From: Enterococcus innesii
GTDB taxonomy: Bacteria; Bacillota; Bacilli; Lactobacillales; Enterococcaceae
Length of the DNA stretch: 64,000 bases
Assembly (NCBI GenBank): GCA_018982785.1
Contig: JAHHEN010000007.1
Location: forward strand, 124,001-188,000
Reading direction: 5' to 3'
In this document: in pieces, positions 27,422 to 37,414 of the stretch
Numbering within the stretch: the first letter of the stretch is position 1
Layout of the letters: each line of letters opens with the position of its first letter
Position numbers and translations under genes: made by a program
The notes under the pieces: generated by a model
The model's input: only the letters and a program-made list of their open reading frames with translations
Databases searched by the model: none
Told to the model about the DNA's origin: nothing

Positions 27422-27445
27422 GTTACTAGAAAGGAGAGGAAAACT

Positions 27446-27571
27446 ATGAGTCAAGATTTACTGACTTCATTTGAATTGTTGTTATTCGGTTGGGGCGGCG
27501 TCTTTGTCGTGATCCTGATCATCTACTTCGCATCCTTGCTTTTGTCGAAGCTCTTTCCAGTAAAAAAATAA
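27446..27571 (+). CDS. Short OadG-like membrane subunit
   Basis: A 41-residue peptide behind AAGGAGAGG has one membrane helix (WGGVFVVILIIYFASLLL) and a basic end (FPVKK). OadG subunits of oxaloacetate decarboxylases have one N-terminal helix and a short tail, and it sits just after oadB, so it is probably a minimal gamma subunit. It is too short for confident homology. It lies 13 bases before citC. Confidence 0.65.
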   Translation: MSQDLLTSFELLLFGWGGVFVVILIIYFASLLLSKLFPVKK

Positions 27572-27583
27572 AGAAGGCATTGT

Positions 27584-28578
27584 ATGTATACCTTAAAAAG
27601 AATCTGGCTGCAAAAAGATCCGGAAGTCTTTTTGCAATGGCAAAAATTGGTCACTCATGCTGGCTTAGCCGTCGGTGAAGAAGTAGCCTATACCGTGGGC
27701 ATTTTTGACCAGCAAACCTTGATTGCTACTGCTTCTTGCTATGCCAATATCATCAAGTATGTGGTGGTCTGTGAAAAAAAACGCTCCGAACAGCTGTTGA
27801 CGCAATTGATTTCGCACCTGAGCGATCATATCAAAGACGAGGGCTATACCAAGTCCTTCGTCTATACAGCACCGAAAAATCGTCTGTTTTTGAATCTCTC
27901 GGGTTTCGTGAAGTGCTGGCTGCGCAAGACATCTTGTTCATGGAACAAGGCGTTCCTTCTTATGAAAGCTATGCCCAACAACTGCAACGGCAGCGAATCG
28001 GACAAAACAACGGCGCAATCGTGATGAACGCCAATCCTTTTACCAAGGGACATTTGTACTTAGTTGAAACAGCTGCGAGTCAAAAAGAGCAAGTTTATGT
28101 GTTCGTTTTGTCAGAAGACCGCTCACAATTTTCTGCCAGTGAACGGCTGCAGATGGTGACGGAGGGCTTGGCTCACCTGTCAAATGTAACGGTGCTGCCG
28201 ACCAACAACTATCTCGTCTCTTCGGCAGTTTTTCCCAGTTATTTCTTGAAAGAGCAAGCACCTGAGGCGATCGCCAAAAAACAAGCCGCCTTTGATGCAA
28301 CCCTCTTCAAAGAAAAAATTGCTCCGCTGTTGGCGATCACTACGCGTTTTGTGGGCTCAGAGCCTTACTCACCCGTGACCCAACTCTACAATGAGGCAAT
28401 GGCTGCCGTTTTTTCTCCCGAGCTTGAACTGATCGTGATTGACCGTCTGAAGATCAACCAATCAACCGTTTCGGCTACTAAAGTTCGGAAAGCGATTGCA
28501 GAAAAAGATTTACCTTCCTTGCAGCAATTTTTGCCAGAAACAACGTTCACATTTTTAATGCAGCATAACTATATTTAG
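27584..28578 (+). CDS. citC: Citrate lyase ligase, frameshifted
   Basis: CitC acetylates the thiol of the citrate lyase carrier subunit using ATP and acetate, switching the lyase on. The N-terminal part is a GNAT-like region; the C-terminal part is a nucleotidyltransferase with GAIVMNANPFTKGHLYLVE (HxGH-like) and SATKVRKAI. The frame breaks in the T5 run at 27887-27891; one more T joins KNRLF to FESLGFREVLAAQD. The whole protein is about 331 residues, normal for the family. It lies within the citrate operon. Confidence 0.9.
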
Positions 28579-28590
28579 AGGTGATAATAA

Positions 28591-28899
28591 GTGGAAATCA
28601 AAAAAAGTGCGGTTGCCGGCTCTGTTGAATCCAGTGATATCTTGATCGCGATAGAGCCCACCACAACCCAAACCATCGAGCTGACCCTCGATAGCAGTGT
28701 CGAAAAACAATTCGGCAAACAAATTCGCGCCGTCATCCTTGAGACACTGAACCATCTAGGCGTGACCCAGGCCAAAATCACCGCCACCGATAAAGGCGCA
28801 TTGGACTGTACCATCAAAGCCCGAACTCTGACAGCCGTTCATCGGGCAGCCGAACAAGAACAGTATGCTTGGAAGGAGATCGACACATGGAACGTTTAA
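28591..28899 (+). CDS. citD: Citrate lyase acyl carrier protein (gamma subunit)
   Basis: A 102-residue protein has the conserved [10 protein letters not shown] start; Ser14 is the expected attachment site of the phosphoribosyl-dephospho-CoA group. The GTG start at 28591 follows GAGGTGA. Its 3' end overlaps citE by 13 bases, suggesting coupled translation. Confidence 0.93.
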   Translation: MEIKKSAVAGSVESSDILIAIEPTTTQTIELTLDSSVEKQFGKQIRAVILETLNHLGVTQAKITATDKGALDCTIKARTLTAVHRAAEQEQYAWKEIDTWNV

Positions 28900-29774
28900 G
28901 AAGAACGATGATGTTTGTACCAGGAGCTAACGCTGCCATGCTACGGGATGCACCATTGTATGGCGCCGATTCCGTTATGTTTGATTTAGAAGATGCGGTC
29001 TCCTTGAATGAAAAAGACTCCGCTCGGACACTGGTGCATTTTGCCTTAAAAACCTTTGACTATTCTGCCATCGAAACCGTCGTACGCATCAACGGCCTCG
29101 ACACGGTGGGTGCCCTTGATATCGAAGCGATGGTCCTAGCGGGGGTCAACGTCATTCGTCTACCGAAAACCGAAACCGCCCAAGACATCATTGACGTTGC
29201 CGCTGTGATCACACAAGTAGAAGAAGAAAATGATCTGCCTGTAGGAACCACCAAAATGATGGCTGCCATCGAGTCTGCCGAAGGCGTTTTAAATGCCCGA
29301 GACATCGCTACAGCTTCCGATCGTTTGATCGGGATCGCTTTAGGGGCAGAAGATTATGTCACCAATATGAAGACTCGTCGCTACCCAGATGGGCAAGAAT
29401 TGTTGTTTGCCCGCAGTATGATCTTGCATGCAGCTAGAGCTGCAGGGATCGCCGCCATTGATACTGTCTTTTCTGATATCAATGACACCGATGGCTTTAT
29501 CGCTGAAACGACCCGCATCAAACAGCTTGGTTTTGACGGAAAATCAGTGATCAATCCACGGCAGATTCCCCTAGTCAATGGGATCTATGCGCCTTCAAAA
29601 GCCGAGATCCAACAGGCGAAAGAAGTGATCTGGGCCATTCGCGAAGCCGAAAGCAAAGGCTCTGGTGTGATCTCCTTGAATGGCAAAATGGTCGATAAAC
29701 CAATCGTTGAGCGAGCGGAACGCGTGATCGCCCTTGCCAAAGCAGCGAAATTGATTACCGAGGAGGAAGTGTAA
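28887..29774 (+). CDS. citE: Citrate lyase beta subunit
   Basis: A 295-residue citryl-ACP lyase of the HpcH/HpaI aldolase fold: [43 protein letters not shown] and [12 protein letters not shown]. It cleaves citryl-S-ACP to oxaloacetate and acetyl-S-ACP. ATG 28887 follows AAGGAG inside the end of citD. Confidence 0.95.
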   Translation: MERLRRTMMFVPGANAAMLRDAPLYGADSVMFDLEDAVSLNEKDSARTLVHFALKTFDYSAIETVVRINGLDTVGALDIEAMVLAGVNVIRLPKTETAQDIIDVAAVITQVEEENDLPVGTTKMMAAIESAEGVLNARDIATASDRLIGIALGAEDYVTNMKTRRYPDGQELLFARSMILHAARAAGIAAIDTVFSDINDTDGFIAETTRIKQLGFDGKSVINPRQIPLVNGIYAPSKAEIQQAKEVIWAIREAESKGSGVISLNGKMVDKPIVERAERVIALAKAAKLITEEEV

Positions 29775-29776
29775 TT

Positions 29777-31309
29777 ATGGTGTTAAACAAAGCAGGAAAA
29801 GACATCCCTGAATGCTATGCCAACCAATACGGGGTCTTTGAAAATGAAACGGCCAATATCCATGCCTACAAAGAAGCGAGTCGCAAGATCGAGCCAGTCC
29901 TGCCAGGCAAAAGCAAGGTCTTAGGCAGCATTCGTGAAGCCATTGAAAAAACAGGGCTAACGGACGGCATGACGATCTCCTTCCACCATCATTTTCGCGA
30001 AGGGGACTTTATCATGAATCTCGTTTTGGACGAGATCGCAAAAATGGGCATCAAGAATCTTGCGATTGCCCCTAGTTCCATCGCGAATGTCCATGAACCA
30101 TTGATCGGACATATCAAATCTGGGGTCGTGACCAATATCACCTCTAGCGGTCTGCGGGACAAAGTCGGTGCCGCAATCTCCGAAGGCATTATGGATGCCC
30201 CAGTCATTATCCGTTCTCATGGCGGTCGGGCTCGTGCGATTGCCGCCGGCGATATCCACATCGATGTCGCCTTCTTAGGGGCGCCTAGCTCAGATGCGTA
30301 TGGCAATGCCAATGGTACCGTCGGAAAAGCAACTTGCGGCTCATTGGGCTATGCGATGGTCGATGCAAAATACGCCGACCAAGTCGTGATCATCACCGAC
30401 ACCCTTGTGCCGTTTCCAAATACCCCAATCAGCATTCCCCAAACGGATGTCGATTATGTCGTGGAAGTCGACGCCATCGGTGATCCTGCAGGAATCGCAA
30501 AAGGTGCGACCCGCTTTACCAAAAATCCAAAGGAATTACTGATTGCTGAGTATGCAGCCAAGGTCATCACGAGCTCGCCTTACTACCAACAAGGCTTCTC
30601 CTTCCAAACCGGAACGGGCGGTGCCGCATTAGCCGTTTCTCGTTTTTTACGCGAAGCGATGATCAAAGATGAGATCAAAGCCAGCTTTGCCCTCGGCGGC
30701 ATTACCAATGCCATGGTGGAACTGTTAGAAGAAGGATTAGTGGAAAAACTGATCGATGTCCAAGACTTTGATCATCCTTCCGCGCAATCGCTAGGAAAAA
30801 ACGCCAATCATTACGAGATCGATGCCAATATGTATGCTTCACCGTTAAGCAAAGGGGCGTTTATCAATCAATTGGATACCGCCATTCTTTCCGCACTGGA
30901 AGTTGATACGAATTTCAACATCAATGTCATCACCGGTTCTGACGGAGTGATCCGCGGTGCCTCTGGCGGCCACTCAGATACCAGTATGGCGTGCAAAATG
31001 AGCTTAGTGATCGCTCCTCTCGTGCGGGGACGGATCCCAACGATCGTCGATACCGTCAACACGATCGTCACGCCAGGCGCCAGCATTGATGTCGTCGTCA
31101 CAGAAATCGGGATCGCCATCAATCCAGCTCGCAAAGACCTGATCAGCCATTTTGAAGCATTGGATATTCCCCAATACACCATTGAAGAATTAAAAGAAAA
31201 AGCCTACAGCATTGTCGGTCAACCCGAACCAATCAAGTACGGGGAAAAAACCGTCGCTTTGATCGAATACCGCGACGGCACGATCATTGATGTGGTCAAA
31301 AATGTCTGA
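29777..31309 (+). CDS. citF: Citrate lyase alpha subunit
   Basis: A 510-residue protein is the citrate:acetyl-ACP transferase that exchanges acetate for citrate on the carrier. Conserved blocks include HHHFREGDFIMN, NITSSGLRDKVG, VIRSHGGRARAIAAGD and the CoA-transferase-like SGGHSDTSMACKM. It begins 2 bases after the citE stop. The end overlaps citX. Confidence 0.95.
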   Translation: MVLNKAGKDIPECYANQYGVFENETANIHAYKEASRKIEPVLPGKSKVLGSIREAIEKTGLTDGMTISFHHHFREGDFIMNLVLDEIAKMGIKNLAIAPSSIANVHEPLIGHIKSGVVTNITSSGLRDKVGAAISEGIMDAPVIIRSHGGRARAIAAGDIHIDVAFLGAPSSDAYGNANGTVGKATCGSLGYAMVDAKYADQVVIITDTLVPFPNTPISIPQTDVDYVVEVDAIGDPAGIAKGATRFTKNPKELLIAEYAAKVITSSPYYQQGFSFQTGTGGAALAVSRFLREAMIKDEIKASFALGGITNAMVELLEEGLVEKLIDVQDFDHPSAQSLGKNANHYEIDANMYASPLSKGAFINQLDTAILSALEVDTNFNINVITGSDGVIRGASGGHSDTSMACKMSLVIAPLVRGRIPTIVDTVNTIVTPGASIDVVVTEIGIAINPARKDLISHFEALDIPQYTIEELKEKAYSIVGQPEPIKYGEKTVALIEYRDGTIIDVVKNV

Positions 31310-31844
31310 TGCTCTATTTTCAGGAACCCCTGTGACGCTAATCGACATGCTGCAGGCACGAGAAAATAGAAGCTCCCTTCAACGGGAGCTTCTCGCTGCG
31401 GATGAAAAAGCGGCATTGCTTGTTGCCACCATGAATATTCCCGGTCCCGTGAAAAATTCTGTCCCATTGACCGCCGTTTTTGAAGAACTCATTACGGAAA
31501 TCGAAGAGGTCGTCAAGGAACTGATTCCACTGGCAAACCTCTACCGTAGTTTGGAAACTGGACCGGAATATTATCTCGTACTGCCCACAGATCCTTATGA
31601 ACTAAAACGAATGATGGTTCAGATTGAGACCCATCATCCTTATGGTCGATTGGTGGATCTGGATGTCTTAGCCAAAAACCAAGACCAGCTTTTACCTATC
31701 AGCCGCACCGAAATCGGACTGCCGGCAAGAAGCTGCTACGTCTGTGAACAAGATGCCAAAGTTTGTGGCCGTTCTAGAACTCATAGCGTAGCAGATATGC
31801 AGCAGCAGATCCGTAAAATCATTCAGGAAAGAGTGAAAGAATGA
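31302..31844 (+). CDS. citX: Apo-citrate lyase phosphoribosyl-dephospho-CoA transferase
   Basis: CitX attaches the prosthetic group precursor made by CitG to apo-CitD. Recognisable parts are the N-terminal LIDMLQARENRSSLQRELL and the C-terminal GRLVDLDV...RTEIGLPARSCYVC. The start was placed at ATG 31302, which gives the usual N-terminus; an ATG at 31287 is also possible. It overlaps citF by 8 bases and oadA by 4, so the genes are tightly coupled. Confidence 0.9.
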   Translation: MSDALFSGTPVTLIDMLQARENRSSLQRELLAADEKAALLVATMNIPGPVKNSVPLTAVFEELITEIEEVVKELIPLANLYRSLETGPEYYLVLPTDPYELKRMMVQIETHHPYGRLVDLDVLAKNQDQLLPISRTEIGLPARSCYVCEQDAKVCGRSRTHSVADMQQQIRKIIQERVKE

Positions 31845-33232
31845 AAAAAATCCAACTTACCGAAACCGTCTTGCGGGACGGCCAACAAAGTCTGATCGCC
31901 ACGCGAATGCCTACCAGCGATATGCTACCGATTTTAAAAACCATGGATCAAGCAGGCTATCATGCCCTTGAAATGTGGGGCGGCGCGACCTTCGATGCTT
32001 GTCTGCGTTTTTTAAATGAAGACCCATGGGAAAGATTGCGGGCGATCCGCAAAGAAGTGAAAAAGACCAAATTGCAAATGCTCTTACGGGGACAAAATCT
32101 CTTAGGGTACAAAAACTATGCCGATGACGTCGTTGCTGACTTTGTTACCAAATCGGTCGAAAACGGCATCGACATTCTTCGTTTGTTTGACGCCTTAAAT
32201 GATGTTCGCAATTTAGAAACCGCCATCCGCGCCACAAAAGCAGCCGGTGGACACTGTCAAACGGCAATCTCTTATACTACTAGCCAAATCCATACCGTGG
32301 ATTACTTCGTTGACCTTGCCAACAAAATGGCAAACCTCGGCGCCGATTCCATCTGTATCAAAGATATGGCCGGCGTTTTGACGCCGCAAACCGGCTATGA
32401 GCTGGTCAGCCGAATCAAAGATGCCGTCGATCTGCCGCTAGAAGTCCATACCCATGCCACCAGCGGCATCGCTGAGATGACTTACTTAAAAGTTGCGGAA
32501 GCCGGTGCAGACATCATTGATACCGCCATCTCCTCTTTTGCTGGCGGCACCAGTCAGCCAGCAACCGAATCTGTGGCGATCGCCTTAGAAGATTGCGGCT
32601 TTGCTACAGGACTTGATCTGCAGAAAGTCGCTGAGATAGCGGAACACTTCAATCCCGTTCGAGATCGTTTCCGCGAAGAAGGACTACTGAACCCGAAAGT
32701 CAAAGATATCGAACCTAAAACCTTGATCTATCAAGTACCTGGCGGCATGTTGTCAAACCTACTCAGCCAATTGACGGAACAAGGATTGCAAGACAAGTAT
32801 GAAGAAGTCTTAGCAGAAGTACCAAAAGTCAGAGCTGACTTGGGCTATCCGCCACTAGTGACCCCATTGTCGCAAATGGTCGGCACTCAAGCCTTGATGA
32901 ATGTGATTTCAGGAGAACGTTACAAACTTGTCCCAAGTGAGATCAAAGATTACGTCAAAGGACTTTACGGTCAATCGCCAGCACCCATCAGCGACGAAAT
33001 CAAAGAAACAATCATCGGAGATGCTGAAGTGATCACCGTCAGACCAGCTGATCTACTGGCACCACAACTGCCAGCCTTTCGGGAAGAAATCGCTGAGTAT
33101 GCCAAAAGCGAAGAAGACGTGCTGATGTACGCCCTCTTCCCTCAACAAGCCCAAGACTTTTTAGGCCGACGAGAAGATCCCTTTTATGATGTCCCCGTAC
33201 AGACCGTGTCTGTGAGGATTGCGGTGGATTAA
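31841..33232 (+). CDS. oadA: Oxaloacetate decarboxylase alpha subunit
   Basis: A 463-residue carboxyltransferase of the pyruvate-carboxylase/OadA type without a biotin domain: ETVLRDGQQSLIATRM (metal Asp), IKDMAGVLTP (catalytic Lys) and VHTHATSGIAEMTY (metal His pair). It moves the C4 carboxyl of oxaloacetate to biotin on OadD, releasing pyruvate. It ends the operon and is followed by a terminator; citM, which follows oadA in E. faecalis, is absent here. Confidence 0.94.
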   Translation: MKKIQLTETVLRDGQQSLIATRMPTSDMLPILKTMDQAGYHALEMWGGATFDACLRFLNEDPWERLRAIRKEVKKTKLQMLLRGQNLLGYKNYADDVVADFVTKSVENGIDILRLFDALNDVRNLETAIRATKAAGGHCQTAISYTTSQIHTVDYFVDLANKMANLGADSICIKDMAGVLTPQTGYELVSRIKDAVDLPLEVHTHATSGIAEMTYLKVAEAGADIIDTAISSFAGGTSQPATESVAIALEDCGFATGLDLQKVAEIAEHFNPVRDRFREEGLLNPKVKDIEPKTLIYQVPGGMLSNLLSQLTEQGLQDKYEEVLAEVPKVRADLGYPPLVTPLSQMVGTQALMNVISGERYKLVPSEIKDYVKGLYGQSPAPISDEIKETIIGDAEVITVRPADLLAPQLPAFREEIAEYAKSEEDVLMYALFPQQAQDFLGRREDPFYDVPVQTVSVRIAVD

Positions 33233-33268
33233 CAACGAAGCCAGAAACAGAGAAAACGACTGAAAGTG

Positions 33269-33315
33269 ACCCTCACAAATTCGCTTGCTTGAGCAAATTT
33301 GTGAGGGTTGTTATC
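33269..33315 (+). terminator. Terminator of the oad-cit operon
   Basis: A 16-bp stem with one mismatch (ACCCTCACAAATT... paired with GCAAATTTGTGAGGGT) is followed by TGTT. It is GC-poor but long. Confidence 0.75.
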
Positions 33316-33463
33316 ATTTCCAGGCTGTTTCTTCGTTTTTACTAATCAGCAGCGCGGAAATACATGCGCCATAGCCACTCCACCAATAAGCTTGCAATCG
33401 TCGTTTCTCGCTCACGTATTTTGGGCAGCTGAGAAGCCATGATTGTACTTCCGCTTCATCCAT
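33314..33463 (-). CDS. Possible 49-residue peptide
   Basis: An open frame from ATG 33463 reads MDEAEVQSWLLSCPKY and ends SALLISKNEETAWK. Composition is protein-like (RLQAYWWSGYGAC), but no ribosome site is visible and it abuts the oad-cit terminator. It is either a small unknown gene or part of a decayed one. Confidence 0.25.
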   Translation of the reverse strand: MDEAEVQSWLLSCPKYVSEKRRLQAYWWSGYGACISALLISKNEETAWK

Positions 33464-33506
33464 TCTATAATCAGCTAAAAGAAGGGGTTTAAAGGAGGAG
33501 TTATCC

Positions 33507-34046
33507 ATGCAACGATACATCGCTTTATTAAGAGGCATCAATGTCGGTGGAAAGAACAAAATTTCTATGAAAGAATTGAAAGCCGGTTTTGAAGAATTGG
33601 GGTTTAGCAATGTGGTCACTTATTTGAATAGCGGCAATGTGATTTTTTCCAGTAAAGGGGATGATCCACAAGCCCTTGCCGAAATGATTAAAGCAATGAT
33701 CAAACGGTACTTTTCCTTTGATATCGCTATTTATATCATTCGCCAATCAGAGCTGCAGGAACGCTTGACCCATATGCCCGCCTGGTCAGGAACGGAAGAT
33801 AAAACCATCTATGACAACCTGATCTTTTTGATGCCTTCGCTGACCTACGAGGAGTTATCTGAAAAACTCGGGACTCCGAATGCCGAGCTTGAACAGGTAT
33901 TTCCTTACAAAGACGTCGTCTTCTGGTCTTACCTCCGCAAAGACTATCAAAAAACCAATTGGTGGAAAAAAACAGCCAGTACCAGCGTCGGCAAACAGAT
34001 TACGATTCGAACCATCAATACCGTACGGAAGATTGCGGAGCTGTGA
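33507..34046 (+). CDS. DUF1697 family protein
   Basis: A 179-residue protein starts MQRYIALLRGINVGGKNKISM and continues FSNVVTYLNSGNVIFSS, the signature of DUF1697 (a small cytosolic family with a double ferredoxin-like fold and no known reaction). AAAGGAGG precedes the ATG. It is a single gene with a terminator after it. Confidence 0.9.
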   Translation: MQRYIALLRGINVGGKNKISMKELKAGFEELGFSNVVTYLNSGNVIFSSKGDDPQALAEMIKAMIKRYFSFDIAIYIIRQSELQERLTHMPAWSGTEDKTIYDNLIFLMPSLTYEELSEKLGTPNAELEQVFPYKDVVFWSYLRKDYQKTNWWKKTASTSVGKQITIRTINTVRKIAEL

Positions 34047-34083
34047 GGACATTCTAAAAAATATTCCTCTTTCAGCTTATAAG

Positions 34084-34122
34084 AAAAACCGCCAGAAGGA
34101 GTCCCTCTGACGGTTTTATTTG
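34084..34122. terminator. Terminator between convergent genes
   Basis: AAAACCG(C)CAGA pairs with TCTGACGGTTTT around a 9-base loop. It serves the DUF1697 gene and the minus-strand DUF1275 gene. Confidence 0.75.
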
Positions 34123-34123
34123 A

Positions 34124-34808
34124 CTATCGAATCGTCTTTTTCGCTTGATGGATTTCAATAAAAAGAGCCAGCAGAAACGTGAAAGTTACGATCCAAATTG
34201 AATATTTTTTTAAAGCAAGACTGACAAAGGCTAGTAAACAAGCACCAATGACAAATGAGAGCACGACGATCGTATAGTTATGGGCATTGCGTTTTTGAAG
34301 CGACGTTTTATTCCGTGAGGTCAGATACAGATACCATTCATTTAGCATTTTCCGATAATTGCCTGAGGTCATCATGATCGTATAAGGATTTCCTTCGATT
34401 TGCGTTCCAGTAAACGTCAGCATCAGCAAGCCACTGCCAAAAGCAAGCAGACCAATTTTAAAAAGGTGCAAGTGTTGAGACAACAATGGAATGATCAAGC
34501 TCGATAAAATAACAGGTAGCATGGTGTAACTGCGCCAATAATGACTGAAATTGCTGCGCTTTAAAAGAATACCTAATAAAATCCTACCGTAAACAAAATG
34601 ATCGATACGATCTTAGGCAGCATTTGCTGCCAATTATATTGGGATAAATTCGAAGCCATCAAAATAATGTTCCCCGTCTGGGTAGCAACTAATCCATGAA
34701 AGTAATTGTGAGAATAGACATCTAATGCCCCGCCTGAAAAAGCCATTAAAATCGCAAACAGACGACTGTTATTCGAGACAGAGACAACTTTATAAATTTT
34801 TTTTGCAT
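34124..34808 (-). CDS. DUF1275 (YoaK-type) membrane protein, two frameshifts
   Basis: With one base added in the T8 run at 34797-34804 and one in the A4 run at 34578-34581, this is a protein of about 228 residues with six helices. The family marks are SGGALDVYSHNYFHGLVATQ with TGNIILMA near the N-terminus and GNPYTIMMTSGNYRKM in the middle. The family function is unknown; transport has been suggested. GAGGA precedes ATG 34808. It is monocistronic. Confidence 0.8.
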
Positions 34809-35096
34809 AGTAGATTCCTCAATCGCTTGATAATTTTGATAATAACGTTCATTTTAGACACTTTTCTTCTATCGACACATTTAAAGATCATTGACCTTTG
34901 AATGAAGTTTTTTTCAATAGTAAGTACAACAGAATGAACATCTCCTCTTACTTTAATGCAAAGAAAATAAATAGCAAGTAAAGAAGCCCAACAAAGCAAA
35001 CTTCGTTGAGCTTCCCATGCCCGAGATTCGAAAAGAAACCTTTCGCTATCTTTTCATCCAGAAACCAATAGTTCAAACGTACCTGCTTCTTATATG

Positions 35097-36473
35097 CTAC
35101 TGGTTTTGCATGGCGGGCAGATCATTCTTATTTAGTTTATTTAGATAAGGAATCATCATTAAGACACCCGCAACAAACGCGATACCTTCTGTAATCGTCA
35201 TTGACCAAATCAATCCATCCAATCCATAAAAATGATGCAGCACTAAAACGATCGGAATAAAGAATGTTCCTTGAATCGTGGACATCACTCCGGTCTGAGC
35301 ACCTAGTCCAGATGCCTGAAAGATGCCCGTGAATAAACCAGAGAAACCATTAAAGATCGAAGAAACCAACTGTGCCCCTAAAATCGTTAAGCCAACTTGG
35401 ATCACACGAGGATCACTTGTAAATAACCCCAGCACAGGCACTCGCAACCAATACACAATAAAGGCAAAAAGGATGGAGATCCCACCTATCCACAAAGATA
35501 CTTCTTTCAGTGCTTCTTTCACTCGTTTCGTGTTATGGGCAGAGAAACTGTAGGCAAATAACGGTATGACGCCCAAAAATAGACCCATTGTTAAAAATTC
35601 CGGTAATTGCGTGATTCGAACAGCGATACCAAAGCTAGCCACAACATTGTCTCCATATTCAGCAGAAAAATTGTTCAATAATAATGTGGTGACGATCATG
35701 AAAGCTGATTTAAACAGCTCGGATATTCCTATTTTGTAAACTTCTAGCTGATCTTTGATTGAAAGTTTCATGCTTTTTAAAAAGCCCTTCAATGTCTCGC
35801 TTTTAGTTTCTAGGAACCAGACATAATACGTTGTTGAAGCGATATTCGCAATCACCAGTGATAGCCCTGCACCGATCACATGTAGGTTAAAGACGAGAAT
35901 TAATAATGCATCAAGTAGGATACTCACTGCAACACTGACAAACATGCCATACATTGATTCTTTTGATGCCCCTTCTGAACGCACCAACTGTTCCAAAGCA
36001 AAATTTAAAATGAACGATGCTCCACCAACAAACAAAATCAGTGAATATTGTTTTGTATACAAAAATGTCTGCCCACCTGCTCCTAGTAAATGAATAAACG
36101 GATCCATGAAAATTACTGCGACAATCCCTATCATTACACCGAGCAGGATGCTCGAGTAAAACGCATAGCCGGCAACTTTCTTGCCCTTTTGAGTGTCTCC
36201 ATTGCCTAGTAGTCGTGTGATATAGCTTCCTCCACCAACACCTAGCATGTTCCCAACGGCCATCAACAGAATCGTAATGGGCATCGCCAAGGTAATCGCC
36301 GACATCATATTGGTATCATGGATCAATCCAATAAAATAGGCATTAATCAAATTATAGATCGTCGTGGTTGAAATACCAACCATCATCGGGATCGATAAAT
36401 GGGCAATTGCCTTTCGCACCGGACTTTCGCTTAAGTAGTAAATATTGGATTCATTCATTGTGACTTCTTCCAT
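35097..36473 (-). CDS. MATE-family multidrug efflux transporter
   Basis: A 458-residue protein with 12 helices in two homologous halves begins ESPVRKAIAHLSIPMMVGIS and contains GVGGGSYITRLLGNGD, typical of NorM/MepA-type MATE exporters that expel cationic drugs using Na+ or H+. AAAGGAGG precedes ATG 36473; longer starts have no ribosome site. It follows a MarR gene, and a palindrome (36505-36518) matching those upstream of marR lies in front of it, so MarR repression is likely. Confidence 0.92.
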   Translation of the reverse strand: MEEVTMNESNIYYLSESPVRKAIAHLSIPMMVGISTTTIYNLINAYFIGLIHDTNMMSAITLAMPITILLMAVGNMLGVGGGSYITRLLGNGDTQKGKKVAGYAFYSSILLGVMIGIVAVIFMDPFIHLLGAGGQTFLYTKQYSLILFVGGASFILNFALEQLVRSEGASKESMYGMFVSVAVSILLDALLILVFNLHVIGAGLSLVIANIASTTYYVWFLETKSETLKGFLKSMKLSIKDQLEVYKIGISELFKSAFMIVTTLLLNNFSAEYGDNVVASFGIAVRITQLPEFLTMGLFLGVIPLFAYSFSAHNTKRVKEALKEVSLWIGGISILFAFIVYWLRVPVLGLFTSDPRVIQVGLTILGAQLVSSIFNGFSGLFTGIFQASGLGAQTGVMSTIQGTFFIPIVLVLHHFYGLDGLIWSMTITEGIAFVAGVLMMIPYLNKLNKNDLPAMQNQ

Positions 36474-36504
36474 GATGATTCCTCCTTTAATTAGATGGTT
36501 AACT

Positions 36505-36518
36505 GTTAGAATTCTAAC
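36505..36518. promoter_or_regulatory. MarR operator copy 1
   Basis: GTTAGAATTCTAAC is a perfect 14-bp palindrome in the marR-MATE gap, matching the consensus TTAGANNTCTAA of the copies at 36995 and 37071. Confidence 0.7.
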
Positions 36519-36553
36519 TTTAAGGCAATAAGCAGTGACGAACTGCTTATTGC

Positions 36554-36972
36554 TCATAGACTTTGATCGATTTTTCTTAACAAACGAGTCAGTTCTTCGA
36601 CTTCTGCTGCATTCAGTGCTTGGACCAGTTCTTTTTCTGCCGCATAAAAAGCTTCATTGGTTTGATCAATCAACGCTTTTCCTTTGGGCAAAACGTATAT
36701 ATTTTTTTGCCGCTCATTATTTTTTGGGATGCGGCGTTCGATATACCCTTTTTTTCTAACCCTTGAAGCATACTTGTGATACTAGCATCACGACGTTGAA
36801 ACACTTGGGCCAAATCCTTCTGAATCAATCCCTTGTCTTCATTTTGTGCGATATACGCAATCATTCTTCCTTGCTGTTGACTGATATCCAGGTCTTTTAT
36901 ACGCAGTTCCATCGATTCCCGTGACTTATTCATAATGGAACGCATCAAATTCGATACGATCAGTTCCTCCAA
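36554..36972 (-). CDS. MarR-family regulator, frameshifted
   Basis: A winged-helix MarR protein (SQQQGRMIAYIAQNEDKGL, QKDLAQVFQRRDASITSMLQ). The frame breaks in the T7 run at 36749-36755; one more base gives LEKKGYIERRIPKNNERQKN, the wing, and continues to a stop at 36554, for about 139 residues. Most likely it represses itself and the MATE exporter downstream and releases DNA on binding a drug or phenolic ligand. Confidence 0.85.
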
Positions 36973-36994
36973 AACGACTCCCCCTTTGCCAAAT

Positions 36995-37084
36995 GTTAGA
37001 TATCTAACTATTCGAAAAGAATATACACCGGTTAAAAAGGAAAGTCAATAAAAAGATTCGCTACCTAATAATTAGATCTCTAAT
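36995..37084 (-). promoter_or_regulatory. marR promoter with two operators
   Basis: On the minus strand TTGACT (37043-37048) and TATATT (37020-37025) are 17 bases apart. GTTAGATATCTAAC (36995-37008, perfect palindrome) covers the transcription start region and ATTAGATCTCTAAT (37071-37084) lies upstream of the -35. Both share TTAGANNTCTAA with the copy before the MATE gene. Confidence 0.75.
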
Positions 37085-37414
37085 TTTTTTGACATTAGGG
37101 TTCCCCCTTGCTAGCCACCAGTGCCTTGTATGATAGTAAACCGCCCCGTATGTGTCAGCCCTACTTGCTTTGATAAAGTGATAGGAATAGACTTACACCC
37201 ATCTCTTCTTCTAACCAGTTTAAACAAGCGTTTAATCATTATTGTTGCCAACTAGTTACTTGATAGCAGCCTTAAAAGCTGCCTCAAAATGGGTCATCTT
37301 TCTACGGTCATAACGCCCCTACTAAAAGTGTCACGTATATAGTCAAAAAATAGGACGGAAGAGGTTCCAGCGTTCGAGCTTTTTTCATTGCAAAAATCTT
37401 CTCTTTATGGTTTA
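37085..37414. other. Intergenic region with no supported gene
   Basis: About 330 bases lie between the divergent marR and arsR-type promoters. No open frame with a ribosome site, no clear hairpin terminator and no repeat was found. Confidence 0.45.

Noticed and set aside
31287-31302. Earlier ATG for citX
   Set aside because: The usual N-terminus of the family fits the ATG at 31302 better; neither has a strong ribosome site because of coupling with citF.
34790-34999. Minus-strand open frame upstream of the DUF1275 gene
   Set aside because: Overlaps the real start of the DUF1275 protein in another frame and has no ribosome site.
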